From: Paramoeba atlantica
Lineage: Eukaryota > Discosea
Assembly (NCBI GenBank): GCA_977017575.1
Contig: CDRNVI010000011.1
Span: 248,001-312,000, forward strand
Direction: 5' to 3'
DNA: 64,000 nucleotides
Within the stretch, counting starts at the first letter, position 1. Every line of letters starts with the position of its first letter. Made by a program: the position numbers and the translations under genes. The notes beneath the pieces are model-generated. The model did no database searches. It saw only the letters and a list, made by a program, of their open reading frames with translations, and had not been told where the DNA came from. Of the stretch, positions 18,687 to 28,779 are shown in pieces.

Positions 18687-18959
18687 GGGCAGTTTCCACG
18701 CAACAATTTAAGGCAGAGTAGTGGATTAACTTGTTAATCCACGCTGGGGGGTAGCGAACCCCTCCTGCCCTGGAGCTGTTAATTATTGACTTCCTTTCAT
18801 AGGAGGATAAGTCGGGTGTGTGCCCTCTATGGTTGAGATTACTCCTGTGTTGGTACAGATGCTTCGAGCATCAGCATCCGCACAGCGGACCTAGGCTGGA
18901 ACTAGGGGGCCATATCTCTTCGGAGACAAATGGCCCTGTGTATTACTACTACTACTACT
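18687..18959 (+). mobile_element. Possible tRNA-like SINE with (TAC)n tail
   Basis: The head begins GGGCAG and about 75 bases later has CTGCCC, an acceptor-stem-like pairing. Between them lie a perfect hairpin GTGGATTAAC/GTTAATCCAC and GGGGGGTAGCGAACCCC, which resembles a T arm. The element ends in TATTACTACTACTACTAC. Only one copy is in the window, so this is tentative. Confidence 0.35.
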
Positions 18960-18962
18960 CCA

Positions 18963-19020
18963 AACGTGATGTTACCAACACGTTGCGCTGACGAATAGTA
19001 CTTCAACACGGCTTACCAAC
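18963..19020 (-). mobile_element. Diverged SINE1 fragment (reverse)
   Basis: AACGTGATGTTACCAACACG and the following CAACACGGCTTACC match the reverse complement of the SINE1 middle part with several changes. Confidence 0.5.
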
Positions 19021-19321
19021 CAGCCAACACTGGGAAAATTTCCCAGTTAATGGATTTACAATTTTCTTCTGAACATACACCCTTCCTCCTAACCGCGCGG
19101 GGCTAATTTACAGAAAATTTTTCAAAAACAAACAGACTTTGTATTTTATGGATCCTAATCATTCGATCCCTATGACACCTCAGTACTTAGCTTTCGTTTG
19201 CTGTGTAAGGCACTTACCGATGTGAGCACGACAGCAAACGGGTTAGTTCTCATCTGTATTCTGAATCATGCAGCGATACAAAGAAATTATTGGAACTAAA
19301 TTGCACCTCCTTAAAGTCGTG

Positions 19322-20573
19322 TTAATCCCAGAAATTAACACGACTTTTGTTGACATAACTTAATTTCCCCCCTGCATTCGATCTCGAACTTAACAATACC
19401 TGCGTTGTTTTCGTAGTCTTATGACGACCTTCTTTGAGTTTTTCACCTGTTGAAACTTTGGTATCTTCCTCTCCTGTATCTTTTAACCTCTTCTTTTGCG
19501 GATGATTCGAACGCGCTTTTACTAGTATATTTGTATTAGGTCGAGCTGTTCGTGGAGGCTCTGGGGCAGAATCTTTGTTTTTCTGCTTTTTCGTATTTAA
19601 CACAGTTGAGGTCATGTTGCGCGTCGAATTCCTAGATCGTTTGACGGTATGTTGATCACTGCTTTCCTGATTATCGTTTTTCTTATACGTATTATCGTTT
19701 AATATCTTATCGTTAATATCTTATCGTTTTTCTTATATGTATTTTTGACAGTTTCCGCGTATTTTGGATTTTGCAGACAGCGGTTCCTTGAACGTTTTTT
19801 CAGTTGGCTGAGATTGTTCTGTATTGGTACCTTGTCGCTTACGCTGAGTTTTAGCTAAGCGGGGACCCAGGTTTTGACCCGTCTTTCTTTTCCCTTCCAG
19901 AAACAGCACGTCTCCCAAATACTTAACAGAAAGCTCGTGTTTTGCTAGCTCAAAAGCCTCTTTCGCCATGGAGTCGGCTGTGTCGTTGTATGAATTTTCG
20001 TTATGGGATTTTACTTTTACGCAATAAAAATTTCTGTTGGTCTTAATGTAAAAGTAAGCATCTTTTAGCAATTCCATTGTCTTACCGTCTTCGAAGGATT
20101 GGTAACCTATGAGCCTATACATGTATCTGTGAACAATTTCGTTAAAGAATTCCCATATATTCAAAATTTGTGTGTAAGATGACGTCTCCCTCGTACGATT
20201 GTGCACCTTTTATGGCCTCAATTGCTGCATATGATTCGATCGATTGAATTGAGCTGGAATATTCTAGAGGAGGTTTCATCCCCTTAAACTGTGTGCGCTC
20301 GCTTCCTCTCAGAATTACGATGCCGCATCCCTGGAGTTGTTGATTCTTTTTGTAAATAAGCCACCCGTCAGTGTAAATATGTGTTTCATTCTCTCTGATG
20401 GGAAACGCTGTTTTTCCTTCTTCGATGAATTGTAATTCCTTGTATCCGACCTGACGAGCAATTGACATATGATAGCATTTGCCCCAAGACGGCTGCCGCA
20501 AAGGGACTGAAATCGCCGATCCACGAGTTTGCGCTTTGTCTGGCACCTCGTTTTCGTGAGAATCAGCAGTCAT
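19322..20573 (-). pseudogene. LINE fragment: RNase H and basic tail
   Basis: Read right to left: LQFIEEGKTAFPI, HIYTDGWLIY (first RNase H Asp), a Glu in QSIESYAAIEAI, then VILHTNFEY where the usual Asp is Asn, followed by CVKVKSHNENSYND (His and final Asp). The domain is split between two frames near 20165. Basic tails (KRKTGQNLGPRLAKTQRKR and 19322-19615) follow. It is a 5'-truncated, inactive copy of the Ingi-like LINE. Confidence 0.75.
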
Positions 20574-20739
20574 TGAATGGATGAAGGGAACTAAGCATAA
20601 CGTTTCAATGATTTCCGTAAATGAAAATATTAGAAATTTACACCACTTTTACTCAACCTTTTTGGTCAAAAAAATGGTCAGTTTTTTTTCGGACAACTCT
20701 TTTCGTCATTTTTCAAAACGGCACTATAAGTGATGCGGC

Positions 20740-21000
20740 ACTATAAGTTCACCGCGTCACTAAGAGCGGGGGGCCAAAGTATCTTTTGTCGAGTTTACCC
20801 TCGAGTCCTAACAAACTAAGGTAAAACTATGAATAATTCGGGTACTTCTCTACCTCTTTGATTAATCAACAGAGTGGCTGCCACTTCGTCGATGAATAAG
20901 CGAATAGGAAATTAAAAATACGCAATCCTGCGGAAGTGGCAGACATAGGTCCTCAGTGCACGACCCGCGCGCTGGAGCGCGCGAGTCGCCAAAAAATATA
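20740..21000. repeat. Element-end-like sequence and GC hairpin
   Basis: ACTAAGAGCGGGGGGCCA (near 20757) resembles the TIR of the 3985-5306 element, and CGCGCGCTGGAGCGCGCG (near 20968) is a GC hairpin at the distance the mini-hairpins have from their TIRs. The partner end was not found, so this may be half of a fourth family member. Confidence 0.35.
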
Positions 21001-21169
21001 ATTATGTCCCAGGGCTACGCTCACAGTTGGGCCTTGCTCGCAAACGGGGACTTTTACCTCCAGAAGTCCAATCCAATCCAAAAAGGCCGATTTACATTGG
21101 CTGATAAAACTACTATTTTGTTTTTCGTGAAGACACCTTCCTCTTAGGTGAATCTTCCCTCTCATTATC

Positions 21170-21620
21170 CACCTTTTAGAGAAGCACTCTTGATTGTTCA
21201 TAACTTTTATCTTTTTCAACATTATGAGCATCACTCTCTTCGGACGATTTTACTCCAGTACTAGTGGGAAGTAATGTGCCCCTGTTGTTGACCGGTTCTC
21301 CCCCAGTGTTAGATATCTTGCGTTTGTTTTTGGCAACACGTTGAACATTAGCTTTTGGACGTAATATGCCCTTCTTTTGGGGAGAGTCTACAAGCTCCTC
21401 CGTATTCTTATTTAACGTTTTCTTCCTCCTAATTTATAGGGAAGGAACAGGCTTACCAGAGCAAGTGCTAACGCATCCGCTTTTTCATTGTGGGGATTAC
21501 CATTGTGTGATTTCACCTTACTCGCATAACTTTTTATATTCTTAGCTTGTAGGGAACGAATCTCAAAATCAAGGTCTTTTAATACCTTTTCATTTTGTAC
21601 TTTCTCATCCGGAACTAGAC
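21170..21620 (-). pseudogene. LINE fragment: end of RNase H and basic tail (reverse)
   Basis: The reverse strand reads SKVKSHNGNPHNEKADALAL, the last RNase H motif, then a Lys/Arg-rich tail (KKGILRPKANVQRVAKNKRK). It abuts a forward LINE fragment at about 21625. Confidence 0.65.
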
Positions 21621-21624
21621 CGCC

Positions 21625-22407
21625 AACACAAGCTTCCCACTCAGCACCTGCAGTAGAAGCCTATGCGGCAATCGAGGCTCTTAATCAAGCGAATTATTAT
21701 GGCAACGACATCTTCCTACATACTGATTCTGAATACATATGGAATTTTTTCCACAACGTCATGCAAATATATCGTCTCATCGGGTTCTTAGCTTTTGAGG
21801 GAAACGAACTTCTTACACAGCTTCAGAAAACATATTCGAGCATTCGAGTTACTAAAAGGATTTTTTGTGTCAAAGTAAAAGCGCACAACGAAAATCCCTA
21901 CAATGACAGTGCGGATTCCCTGACAATTTAGTAGCACTTCGTCCTGCTAAATGTTTAAGATAGCGTTATAAAACACGAACTACAGAAGAAATTTCGTCGC
22001 AGGAACAAAAAAATAAGCACAACATTGTCCGGCCATCAAAGGACAATGCATCCTCGGGCAAGCGCTCAAGAAACGTACGACCGGAAGAAACGCAGAAAAA
22101 GCAAAAAGATTTACGCAGCGAGGGAAGAAAACCATGCACACTTCAAGACAAGACTGATAAAGCATTGAAGGAAAGATTTCCGCAAATAAAAAGGTCCCAT
22201 TCGTCAAGCGAAATCCATGATAACACCAATCATAAAGTTCTGAAATCAAAATTGGTAACTACACGCAAGTTGTCTACGAATGAAAAAGGTGGATCATCAT
22301 CAAAATGCACGGTGAAAGGGGAAAAGAAAAAAGGGGGAAAGAAGAAAGAAGTCCTACATAAAACGAGAGCTAATGAATCTGAAGAAAGCAGTGATAGGGT
22401 GCCTTAA
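21625..22407 (+). pseudogene. LINE fragment: RNase H and basic tail (forward)
   Basis: The forward strand reads VEAYAAIEALNQANYY, IFLHTDSEYIWNFF and CVKVKAHNENPYND, followed after a stop by a Lys-rich tail (22165-22407). It meets the preceding reverse fragment tail to tail. Neither is complete. Confidence 0.65.
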
Positions 22408-22639
22408 CAAAATATAATTGTATCTGGGCTCACTTATTGGAAAGTGTGGAAATGTTTCGTTGATGCTGTCGTGATTGCTACGGTTTAAAACCGGATATTT
22501 TAGCTGAGTACTAAAGTTCAATACTCACATACAATTGATGAGGAATTATGAAATTTTCAAAATGAGACGTTGTTTGAAAAGTTTCCGTAAAGAAATCGGG
22601 GCCAGAAGCGGAAAGAACTATACTATTTTTGATAAAACT

Positions 22640-24186
22640 GTAAAACTCTTAACTGAAGGAAACTTCAGTTACGGGTGCATCTATGTAAATATGAGCTTCT
22701 TTATCTTTAATAGGGAATGAGTCGCTACCTTCTTCCAAGAATTGTAAATCACATAAGTTTTCCTTTTCGACGCCACGCTTATAGAGACTTCCATTGTGAT
22801 GTTATAACGCGAGTATTATTCGGCAGTGGTCCTAGTGTTTGCTGCAAACTATAGCAGAGTGCGCCAGTGATCGCGATCTTGGGGGTATACTAAGGTCTCT
22901 TCCAGAGTTATCCCTAAGTCTCTAATGCATGCCTCAGCTGGTGACATAGTGCGTGGTGTTTCTCGGCATTTCCATTTTAGAAGGTGCTGAAAAGTCGGGG
23001 AATGTCAGAGGGTATGGCCAACAAGCTTTACGCGGCTCACGTGGTGCACGGTTGAGAATCGTGGCGTTCCAAAATACAGAGACTCCAGTGGGTAACAGTG
23101 CCCAAGTTCGTCCAGCTTCGCGCATTGACAAGCGAATCTCCGCATCATATTGATTTCAACCTCAATTGAGCGAACCATGTAATTGGGAATCGTTATAGCA
23201 GCTGCTCCAAATGTGAGTACGGGGTATACCAGGCAGTCAAATAATGGCAATTTTGTCGCCACGCTCAGTGGTGATTCCCAAATGCCCTTGAGTTTCCGAA
23301 ACCCTGCCCACGTTAGTCGGAGCCTATCTTTCACAGAAGAGGAATAGTTGGACGCATCTTGCATATTCCCTAAATAACGGTATTTGTCGACATATGGAAT
23401 CTTGCCGAATGAGTTACTACGTAGATCGCGCGTCCCACCAGGAATTTTTCCAAAAGCCAACCAAACAGTTTTATTCTGGCCAACGGCGATGTGTAAATTA
23501 GCTTGTTTCGCTTCGTGTGCGGTAGAGTCAATCATCTTTGACAGTTCACCCTTTGTGGGAGCCAGCAGGGCAATTTCATCAGCACAGTTAATAGCCCGCA
23601 ACCTCACCTCTTGGATTCCAGATTTATCTCTGGATGCTCGAGTCTTCGTTTCATTAAGCAACCGCTGAGCCCCTGCAGTCGATCGTTCTGATCGAAAACC
23701 AAATTGACTCCCGCGAAGCACTGATTCAATCGAAGGCCGAATGCGCTGCAATATCATCAGTTTGACTACGCTTTTGACAAGGCATATGGGGCGCCAATTG
23801 TTGATTTGAGTAAGATTACCCTTTTTCGGAATTGAAACTTGTAGCACGTTCTTCCAACAGCCGGGGGCAACACCAGTTTCGGAGACATTATTGATAAGAT
23901 CAGGGAGTGTGCGCCGTAATTTTCCGTGTTCCACCATCATAATAAGCACTTCGACGGGTATTTCATCAATTCCAAGGGCTTTGTTTCGTGCTAGCCTGGG
24001 GGCTCTAATCTGAAGCTCTTCTTCGGTAAACCATTCATCTCTTATTGGAATCAATGATTTCCTCGCCTCGTCAAATTCGATGTCTCGGTTTCTCCGATCG
24101 TCGTTTCCTATGTTTGAAAAGAAATCGCAAACCACTTTAAAAGTGGTTATAAATTGGGACCCTATGGCCCCAATCCTCTTCGCCAT
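22640..24186 (-). pseudogene. LINE fragment: reverse transcriptase with internal deletion, thumb, start of RNase H
   Basis: Reading leftward: a finger region KALGIDEIPVEVL, VSIPKKGNLTQINNWRPI and QFGFRSERSTAGAQ, then a jump directly to RAINCADEIALL. The about 100 residues that hold the catalytic DFAKAFPS and LQGDVLAPYL motifs in the copy at 37.3-41.7 kb are missing, and YADD has become CADE. The thumb/connection follows (YRYLGNMQDASNYSSSVKDR, MMRRFACQCAKLDELGHCYP), then SPAEACIRDLGITLEE near 22920 and EEGSDSFPIKDKEAHIYID near 22700. Clearly inactive. Confidence 0.8.
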
Positions 24187-24324
24187 CGGGATTCAAAGGG
24201 CGATTTCCAAGGTGGCAGCCAAGTTCACAGGCTATAGTGGGATAAAGTGGAATAAAAAATGGTGACTTGATGCATGATGTGGATCTTCAGCTCCGATTCC
24301 TAAATTTTAATTCTTATACCATAT

Positions 24325-24621
24325 ACTTGTGCAACGTAACGGCGCACATTGGAAATACATGGAATGAAGAGGCAGAGCCTAGCACTTTTAGCAGCGCGTA
24401 AAGTGGCTTGGCCTCCGATACCAAAAAGGAGAAAACCAACTGACAAATCGGAAAATGAGGAGAATTCACAGCCGTTATGGCCTTTAAAGGCCTTACTCAA
24501 AAGGATATCCCTTGTAAATGGGCCAGCGCGAGACATTCCTGCATCCAAGCGCGAAGCTGAGGCACGGAGTGTGCTTCGAGGTAAGGTTGCGAGAACTGGC
24601 GGTAATAGGAAACCCATCATA
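24325..24621 (+). pseudogene. LINE 3' tail fragment (forward)
   Basis: ALLAARKVAWPPIPKRRKPT and RGKVARTGGNRKP match the end of the long LINE (MAARKISRPPVQKRRKTS and RGKVARTGGKRKP at 41480-41700). This is a 5'-truncated copy whose 3' end is cut by the MITE at 24622. Confidence 0.75.
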
Positions 24622-25107
24622 GCACATTTATAATGCATACTAAGGCACATTTATAATGCATATTAATACGGCACATTATAATGCATATAGCACATCGATG
24701 ATGCATATAGCACAAAACATTTCCACCAGGCGGACTAGCCGAAAAATACATTTAGCCAGGGACGCAAATGGGTTTCACCTTTGCTCCCGGTGAGGCCCCG
24801 GAGTTGCGAGAGGCCTCCATACCCCACAACTACCACCTTCCCCCCCTATTTAGCGGGGGTGGCGCGAGCGACCCCTGATAAATGGGGGGAAGGTGGTAGT
24901 TGTTTTGGGGAATATGAGAGACCGAACGCACGGAGGGGCCGGCCGGTCCAATAACCCCAGACCTTGTTTACCCGTCTGCGACATAAACCGGTGAATGCTG
25001 CAAAAAAAAATAAGTTGAGGTGTCCAAAAAAATCACTATTGTTATATGCATTATAAATGTGCTATATGCATTAGCAATGTGCAGCTTAATATGCATTATA
25101 AATGTGC
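24622..25107. mobile_element. MITE with repeated GCACATTTATAATGCATA ends
   Basis: The left end has four direct, partly decayed copies of GCACATTTATAATGCATA (24622-24715). The right end has three inverted copies (25040-25107). The interior contains a GC-rich hairpin block (24785-24905: GGTGAGGCCCCGGAGTTGCG onward) whose reverse complement recurs at 27795-27895. No gene. Confidence 0.6.
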
Positions 25108-25289
25108 GGGTGCCAAACCGTCCAAGTAAGGAAAGAATTGATGGAATCGCATCTTTGTAAACTTGGAGGGATTATCTGTAGGTTATGGGAAAAATATTGT
25201 TTTTTTGTACCGTATCACACACATATATTACATACTTAAGTATATAATAACGAACTTGGAGGTGATAGATGAAAGCTTTCAAGGTGACA

Positions 25290-25345
25290 GTGTTAAGTTT
25301 TTCAACCGACTTTAAGTCGGTCTTATTGGATTGGATTGGATTGGG
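25290..25345 (+). repeat. ACCGACTT hairpin plus ATTGG tandem repeat (copy 1)
   Basis: AACCGACTTTAAGTCGGT forms a hairpin, followed by TTATTGGATTGGATTGGATT. The same arrangement is at 44090-44132. Confidence 0.55.
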
Positions 25346-25600
25346 TTGCGCCTAAACGCGGCCAAATGTAAAGTGGCCACGAGGGAGCACAACCTCTTCT
25401 CTGAGTTTTCCGGAATCAGAATGATTCACTCCCCGGGGGGAGTTAAACTTCTGGGGGCTTTCATTTGGGAGTCGGAGGACAGGGAGGAAGAATGGGTCCT
25501 ATATAAGACCTCCAAAGTGATCTCCTTCCCTGAGAAATTGAAAGCTCTCAACAGGCAATGTGCTCTGCCTCTCCTAAGGCTCTTTTGGAGCCCACGATGG
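25331..25600 (+). pseudogene. Reverse-transcriptase-like fragment of a second retroelement type
   Basis: The frame reads GLRLNAAKCKV followed by GIRMIHSPGGVKLLGAFI, a pattern typical of the part of RT just after the catalytic motif (L-N-x-x-K-C ... L-G). It differs from the Ingi-like LINE copies in the window, so a different retroelement family is present as a short remnant. The right end is cut by a reverse SINE1 fragment. Confidence 0.45.
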
Positions 25601-25601
25601 A

Positions 25602-25728
25602 ACGAGCCGGGTAAGGGAGCTGGTTCCCTGAGGGGAGGGTCCGGGACGGTCCTCCGAGTACTGGGCCTATTCGGTTATCAGCCCAGCCTCTTAGAGTGAG
25701 GCCGCCTGGAATATTGCGATGGGCGGGC
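25602..25728 (-). mobile_element. SINE1 fragment (5'/middle part, reverse)
   Basis: AGCCGGGTAAGGGAGCTGGT through CAGCCTCTTAGAGTGAGGCC is the reverse complement of the SINE1 body. Confidence 0.8.
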
Positions 25729-26149
25729 ACAACCTGTGTGAGTTTCATCCTTTTTAACGATTCGTGCTCCATTTGTATAAATGTGGGTTTCATTTGGCCC
25801 GATTGGAAATCGTTGCCGCCCTTCTTCAATGCATTGTAGGGTTTCGTAGAACACCTTGTTTACCTCCTTTAGAAAAAGATTTCCATTGTTTTGAAGTTGT
25901 TTTAGTGTACGAGGTCCTGGGTTCAAGCTGGTGTTGAGGATTCTTGCGTATTGATGAAATAGTGTCAACATTCCTTCTTGGACGCAATATGAGTGTCACT
26001 TCTGGCGAGGATATGGGGTCAGAAGAAGAAGAAGGAGCCTTTGTCGTCTTCAACCTCTTTGCCGCTTGTGATTTTAACGGCCTTCGTTACGCCGAGAGAG
26101 CCAAGACATCAGCTTTGTCGCTATATTCGTTCCCATTATGAGATTTAAC

Positions 26150-26195
26150 GATAAAGATGCAATTTCTGTACCTTGTTGGTATGAGAAGCTAAAAA
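26150..26195 (+). pseudogene. Spliced-leader RNA 5' segment fused to a SINE
   Basis: The inserted DNA starts at 26150. TTTCTGTACCTTGTTG (26163-26178) matches the 3' end of kinetoplastid/diplonemid SL exons (trypanosome TTTCTGTACTATATTG, recalled from memory) and is followed at once by GTATGAGAAGCT (26179-26190), the first 12 bases of the T. brucei SL intron as I recall it. Exon-like sequence runs back to 26150, or 26147 if the AAC shared with the target duplication is counted, giving 29-32 bases. After 26190 comes AAAAA and the SINE1 head. This is a retroposed SL RNA-SINE chimera, not a functional SL gene. Confidence 0.7.
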
Positions 26196-27011
26196 GGGGC
26201 GGAGGGGCAAGAATTCAAAGTTTGAAGCACATGGTGCTCAGACGGCGAGTTCAAACCCGCGGTGCGGGCGTAGTTGTTAGACGGTGGGCCTTACAACCTG
26301 CAGGTTGTGGGTTCGATTCCCGCTATCGACAAAACTCGCAACCTGGCGGCCTCACTACAAAGGGAAAGCGATCAGGAGTGCCTTCAAGGCCCACACCCAA
26401 ACCCGCCCCCCTGGAGGACCGACCCGGAACCGCCGAGCTGAACCAGGCCCCAGCGCAGCCGCTAAATTGGGAGATGCTTACGCAAAGGAGGCTTGAGACA
26501 CAGCCTACACGATGCAACGGGGTGGACGCCCGTCCTGGTAGCTACGGTTGGGTAGCCGTGCTCGGGCCGCAAGGCGTCGAGTGCCGTCTGGGAAGGGGGT
26601 AGCAACACGATGAAGGTCGGTGACCTGAGACTCTACCCTAACGGTTGGCGCTGCAGAGCCCTCCGTGTCTTCTTCTTCTTCTTCTTCTTCTTCTTCAAAC
26701 CCGCTCATCGCAATATTCCCGGCGGCCTCACTCTAAGAGGCTGGGCTGAGAACCAACTAGGCCAAGTACTCGGAGGATCGTCCCGGACCCCCCCCTCAGG
26801 GAACCAGCTCCCTTACCCGGCTTAAAACTCTTGGGTAAGCCGTGTTGACGTACAATTCGTCGACGCAGCGTGTTGGCAACAGCACGTTGGTTCCGCCTTG
26901 GACAAGCGGAAACTGGTAGAGGACGTCGGCCTCGGAACTTCCAAATCTGTCTGTGAAGGGCCTGGCTTGCCAGTGACCATCCGGAGCGATCCGGAATGAT
27001 TTGGATTTGGG
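26196..27011 (+). mobile_element. SINE1 copy, itself split by SINE2
   Basis: The head (26196-26260: GGGCGGAGGGGCAAGAATTC to TTCAAACCCGC) and body (26695-27011) of one SINE1 are separated by a SINE2 at 26261-26694 that landed inside the box B-like sequence, duplicating TCAAACCCGC. The whole is fused at its 5' side to SL RNA sequence and lies in a LINE. Confidence 0.85.
26261..26694 (+). mobile_element. SINE2 copy 1 (tRNA-derived)
   Basis: The head GCGGGCGTAGTTGTTAGACG and GTGGGTTCGATTCCCGC has a canonical Pol III box B (GGTTCGATTCC) and a box A-like GCGTAGTTGTTAGA. The body contains CCTGGTAGCTACGGTTGGGT; the end is GCCCTCCGTG plus a (TTC)n tail. It is almost identical to the copy at 33458-33881, so the family moved recently. 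The head is not a usable tRNA gene because the anticodon stem does not pair well. Confidence 0.88.
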
Positions 27012-27694
27012 ATTATGAGATTTAACTTTGCACACATACAAATTAACATTCTGAGATTTTAGTTTCCGCACCTGATGACCTATATCTTGTACAATGTTTC
27101 TGTTGACGCTGCCGTCATACCCTATTACCCGTCTCCGAATGCGAACATGATGAAAGAAGTGCCACGCATAGAACGAATCTGTGTGTACTACGATATCTTT
27201 TGCTCCGCCCGGTATTCTTTTAAGCGCCTCTCGGAAAGATTCAGCCTCAGCTTGCTCGGCACTATCAACATCTAGTGTTAAGGAAAAACATTTATCGGTT
27301 GTCCACCGTTGAAGCACAACAATTCCAGCACCTGCTCTGATCTCGTTTGTCATCCGCAAGGCACGGACTGAACCATCAATATAGAAGTGAACCTCACCAT
27401 CTTTTACTGGAAGGATCAGAACTTTCTTCGACAAATTGGAAATCGTAAGGCGTATCTTGATTCAAGGCGTAGGCATGTTTACTTTTCCATCTAGGAGAAG
27501 AGAGTCTTTCGTAATCCGGGAGCGGTTCGAGTGCTACGTGTATGACCCTCGCTTGGCCGAACGAACGGCGAAGAATACAATGTCAAAGCGCTTGGTCCGC
27601 CACCGGAAAGTAGACGGCGAAGTAATTGGACTAGTGACCAGCCTTCTGGAACGGCGATACAGCCCGCAACGGATTAGTGTCACCCTAAATAAGG

Positions 27695-27795
27695 AGCAAA
27701 GAGGAAGAAAGAGGAAGAAAGAGGAAGAAAGAGGAAGAAAGAGGAAGAAAGAGGAAGAAGGAGGAAGAAAGAGGAAGAAAGAGGAAGAGGAGCAG
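27695..27795 (+). repeat. Ten-base tandem repeat GAGGAAGAAA
   Basis: About nine units of GAGGAAGAAA with small changes. They give a Lys/Glu/Arg repeat in one + frame; I do not regard it as a gene. Confidence 0.8.
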
Positions 27796-27895
27796 GGGTC
27801 GCTCGCGCGACCCCCGCTAAATAGGGGGGGAAGGTGGTAGTTGTGGGGTATGGAGGCCTCTCGCAACTCCGGGGCCTCACCGGGAGCACAATTGA
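27795..27895 (-). repeat. GC-rich block shared (inverted) with 24785-24905
   Basis: GTCGCTCGCGCGACCCCCGC to GGCCTCACCGGGAGC is the reverse complement of the block inside the MITE at 24622-25107. Confidence 0.65.
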
Positions 27896-27956
27896 GGTTA
27901 CCTATTTTTTATGTTAACTGTGTGGCAAAATTGTAAATTTTTGGAAGGTGTTGAAA

Positions 27957-28060
27957 TTTTTTTTTAGGGGTCGATTTTTTTTTAGGGGTCGATTTTTTTT
28001 TAGGGGTTGAAATCTTTTTTAGGCCTTGAAATTTTTTTTAAGGGGTCGACTTTTTTTTAA
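27957..28060 (+). repeat. Tandem repeat, T-run plus AGGGGTCGA
   Basis: Five or six units of about 17-22 bases of the form TTTTTTTTAGGGGTCGA. Confidence 0.75.
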
Positions 28061-28070
28061 TCGGTTTATG

Positions 28071-28200
28071 ACAGATAAGGGTGCGGCTTATATGACAGAT
28101 AAGGGTGCATTATGACAGACAAGGGTGCTGTATGACAGATAAGGGTGCGAGTTTCTATGACAGATACGGGTGCCGCGTTTATGACAGATAAGGGTGCGAG
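28071..28200 (+). repeat. Six copies of TATGACAGATAAGGGTGC
   Basis: An 18-mer repeated six times with spacers of 0-9 bases (28074-28197). Spaced short repeats of this kind elsewhere in the window are transposon subterminal sites; no partner end was found here. Confidence 0.75.
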
Positions 28201-28779
28201 TGGGTACCTTTACATCTTCACATAACTTTTTCCAGTGATCTCGATCCTGAGCGTATACGAGGGCTTGTTCTTCGGTAATGTCCAGATCGTGAAAGCAAGC
28301 TTCGCTTGGTGAGGGATTTCGTTTCCTATCGCTGCATTTCCACTGAATAAGATCTCGAAACGTGAATGAGTGCCTTAGAATGTGACCAGCAATTTTAGCC
28401 CGACTAACGCGATGTACGGTGGAGAAACGAGGAGTGCCGCAATAAAGTGACTCGATAGTGTAGCAGTGTCAAAACTCGTCCAGTTTAGCACAATTACAGC
28501 AAAATCTTCGCATCATATTGAGCTCAACTTCTGTTTGCCGAAGCATTATGTTGGATATGGAAAGCGAAGCGGCACCAAAGGCCATGATTGGATAAGCGAG
28601 GAAATCAAACAAACGCAGTTTTGTTGCTGCACTCAGTGACGAGGTGGAGTTGGCGGAGTGGCAAGAACTCAAAGTTTGAAGCACATGGTGCTCAGACGGC
28701 GAGTTCAAACCCGCTCATCGCAATATTCCCGGCGGCCTCACTCTAAGAGGCTGGGCTGATAACCAACTAGGCCCAGTAC

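Larger units (their letters stand above)
25735..27434 (-). pseudogene. LINE fragment: RNase H and tail, split by a chimeric SINE insertion
   Basis: The right piece (27012-27434) encodes an RNase H start, VHFYIDGSVRALR, EQAEAESFREAL, DIVVHTDSFYAWHFF, ending NVNLYVCKVKSHN. The left piece (25735-26149) continues exactly with GNEYSDKADVLAL and a basic tail. The join falls on a 15-bp duplication (ATTATGAGATTTAAC at 26135-26149 and 27012-27026), so 26150-27011 is a later insertion. Confidence 0.85.

Noticed and set aside
18054-18737. Long proline-rich and arginine-rich frames on both strands
   Set aside because: They come from a C-rich low-complexity repeat that recurs at 766-930; no domain or conserved start.
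26160-26190. The SL-like sequence read as antisense LINE RNase H coding (a frame giving RYRNCIFIVKSHN)
   Set aside because: The RNase H frame rejoins exactly across the 15-bp duplication at 27012-27026, so these bases are inserted and the apparent coding continuation is coincidence.
27957-28060. Telomere-type TTAGGG repeat
   Set aside because: Units are AGGGGTCGA with long T runs, not TTAGGG; flanked on both sides by transposons.
28071-28200. CRISPR-like array
   Set aside because: Spacers are only 0-9 bases and no cas-like gene is present; the host is a eukaryote.
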